Assembly (NCBI RefSeq): GCF_024586455.1
Contig: NC_065923.1
Coordinates: 47,872,264 to 47,936,263, forward strand
DNA length: 64,000 nt
Reading direction: 5' to 3'
DNA from: Bactrocera neohumeralis
Lineage: Eukaryota; Arthropoda; Insecta; Diptera; Tephritidae
Shown: positions 63,955-64,000 of the stretch, piece by piece
Numbering within the stretch: the first letter of the stretch is position 1
Layout: each line of letters begins with the position of its first letter
Translations under genes and position numbers: made by a program
The notes under the pieces: generated by a model
Database searches by the model: none
The model's input: only the letters and a program-made list of their open reading frames with translations
What the model was told of the DNA's origin: nothing

Positions 63955-64000
63955 ATCGGGTGATTTTTTAAGAGCTTGATAACTTTTTTTTAAAAAAAAA
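63955..64000 (+). mobile_element. Probable terminal repeat of a transposon cut by the window end
   Basis: tatcgggtgattttttaaga followed by gcttgataac and a poly(T/A) stretch resembles, from memory, the terminal repeat of the DDE_3-type mariner-like family also suggested at 17857-18584. Only 46 bases are inside the window. Confidence 0.4.

Noticed and set aside
1..64000. CRISPR arrays, bacterial operons, tRNA and rRNA genes
   Set aside because: The window is eukaryotic. No direct-repeat/spacer arrays were seen, and no sequence with a convincing tRNA B box in context (the tcgaactcc at about 16,328 lacks a matching fold).

Overview
The window is eukaryotic, AT-rich and intron-bearing, with few genes and many degraded transposons. 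The exons match the Nemo/NLK kinase of higher flies, and the repeat landscape (several Tc1/mariner families, Jockey- and R1-like LINE fragments, one very common dispersed repeat) fits an acalyptrate fly, most likely a tephritid fruit fly. The family-level call is inference from protein and repeat similarity recognised by eye.

Layout. (1) Bases 1-24,000 hold the 3' half of nemo (nmo) on the + strand. Five coding exons in consistent splice phase (4636-4691, 8408-8999, 9070-9271, 10376-10469, 21757-21811) encode the kinase domain from just after the N-lobe to the conserved C-terminus. A sixth, alternative terminal exon (13278-13653) fits the same donor and would give a longer isoform with a 125-residue Ser/Pro- and acid-rich tail. 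The introns carry mariner, LINE and MITE-like debris, a 2-kb T-rich tract and a transposase-derived hairpin. (2) Bases 24,000-41,900 contain no gene I can support. They hold AT-rich DNA, diverged tandem repeats, two MITE-like elements and clusters of a 12-bp palindrome. (3) Bases 42,100-53,250 hold two islands of broken transposons separated by gene-less AT-rich DNA. (4) Bases 54,045-57,441 hold a two-exon gene on the minus strand for a 519-residue low-complexity protein with a BESS-like C-terminal motif, probably nuclear. Its intron holds mariner and LINE remnants. (5) Bases 58,480-64,000 hold a LINE RNase H fragment, a possible small secreted-peptide gene (60193-60336), and a mariner copy with well-matched ends but an internal deletion (62195-63114). 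The window closes inside the terminal repeat of another transposon.

Only nemo and the BESS-like gene are well supported as host genes. Nemo is a MAPK-related kinase used in Wnt, BMP and planar-polarity signalling in flies. The BESS-like gene is transcribed in the opposite orientation, about 30 kb beyond the end of nemo. Nothing in the sequence shows that the two work together.
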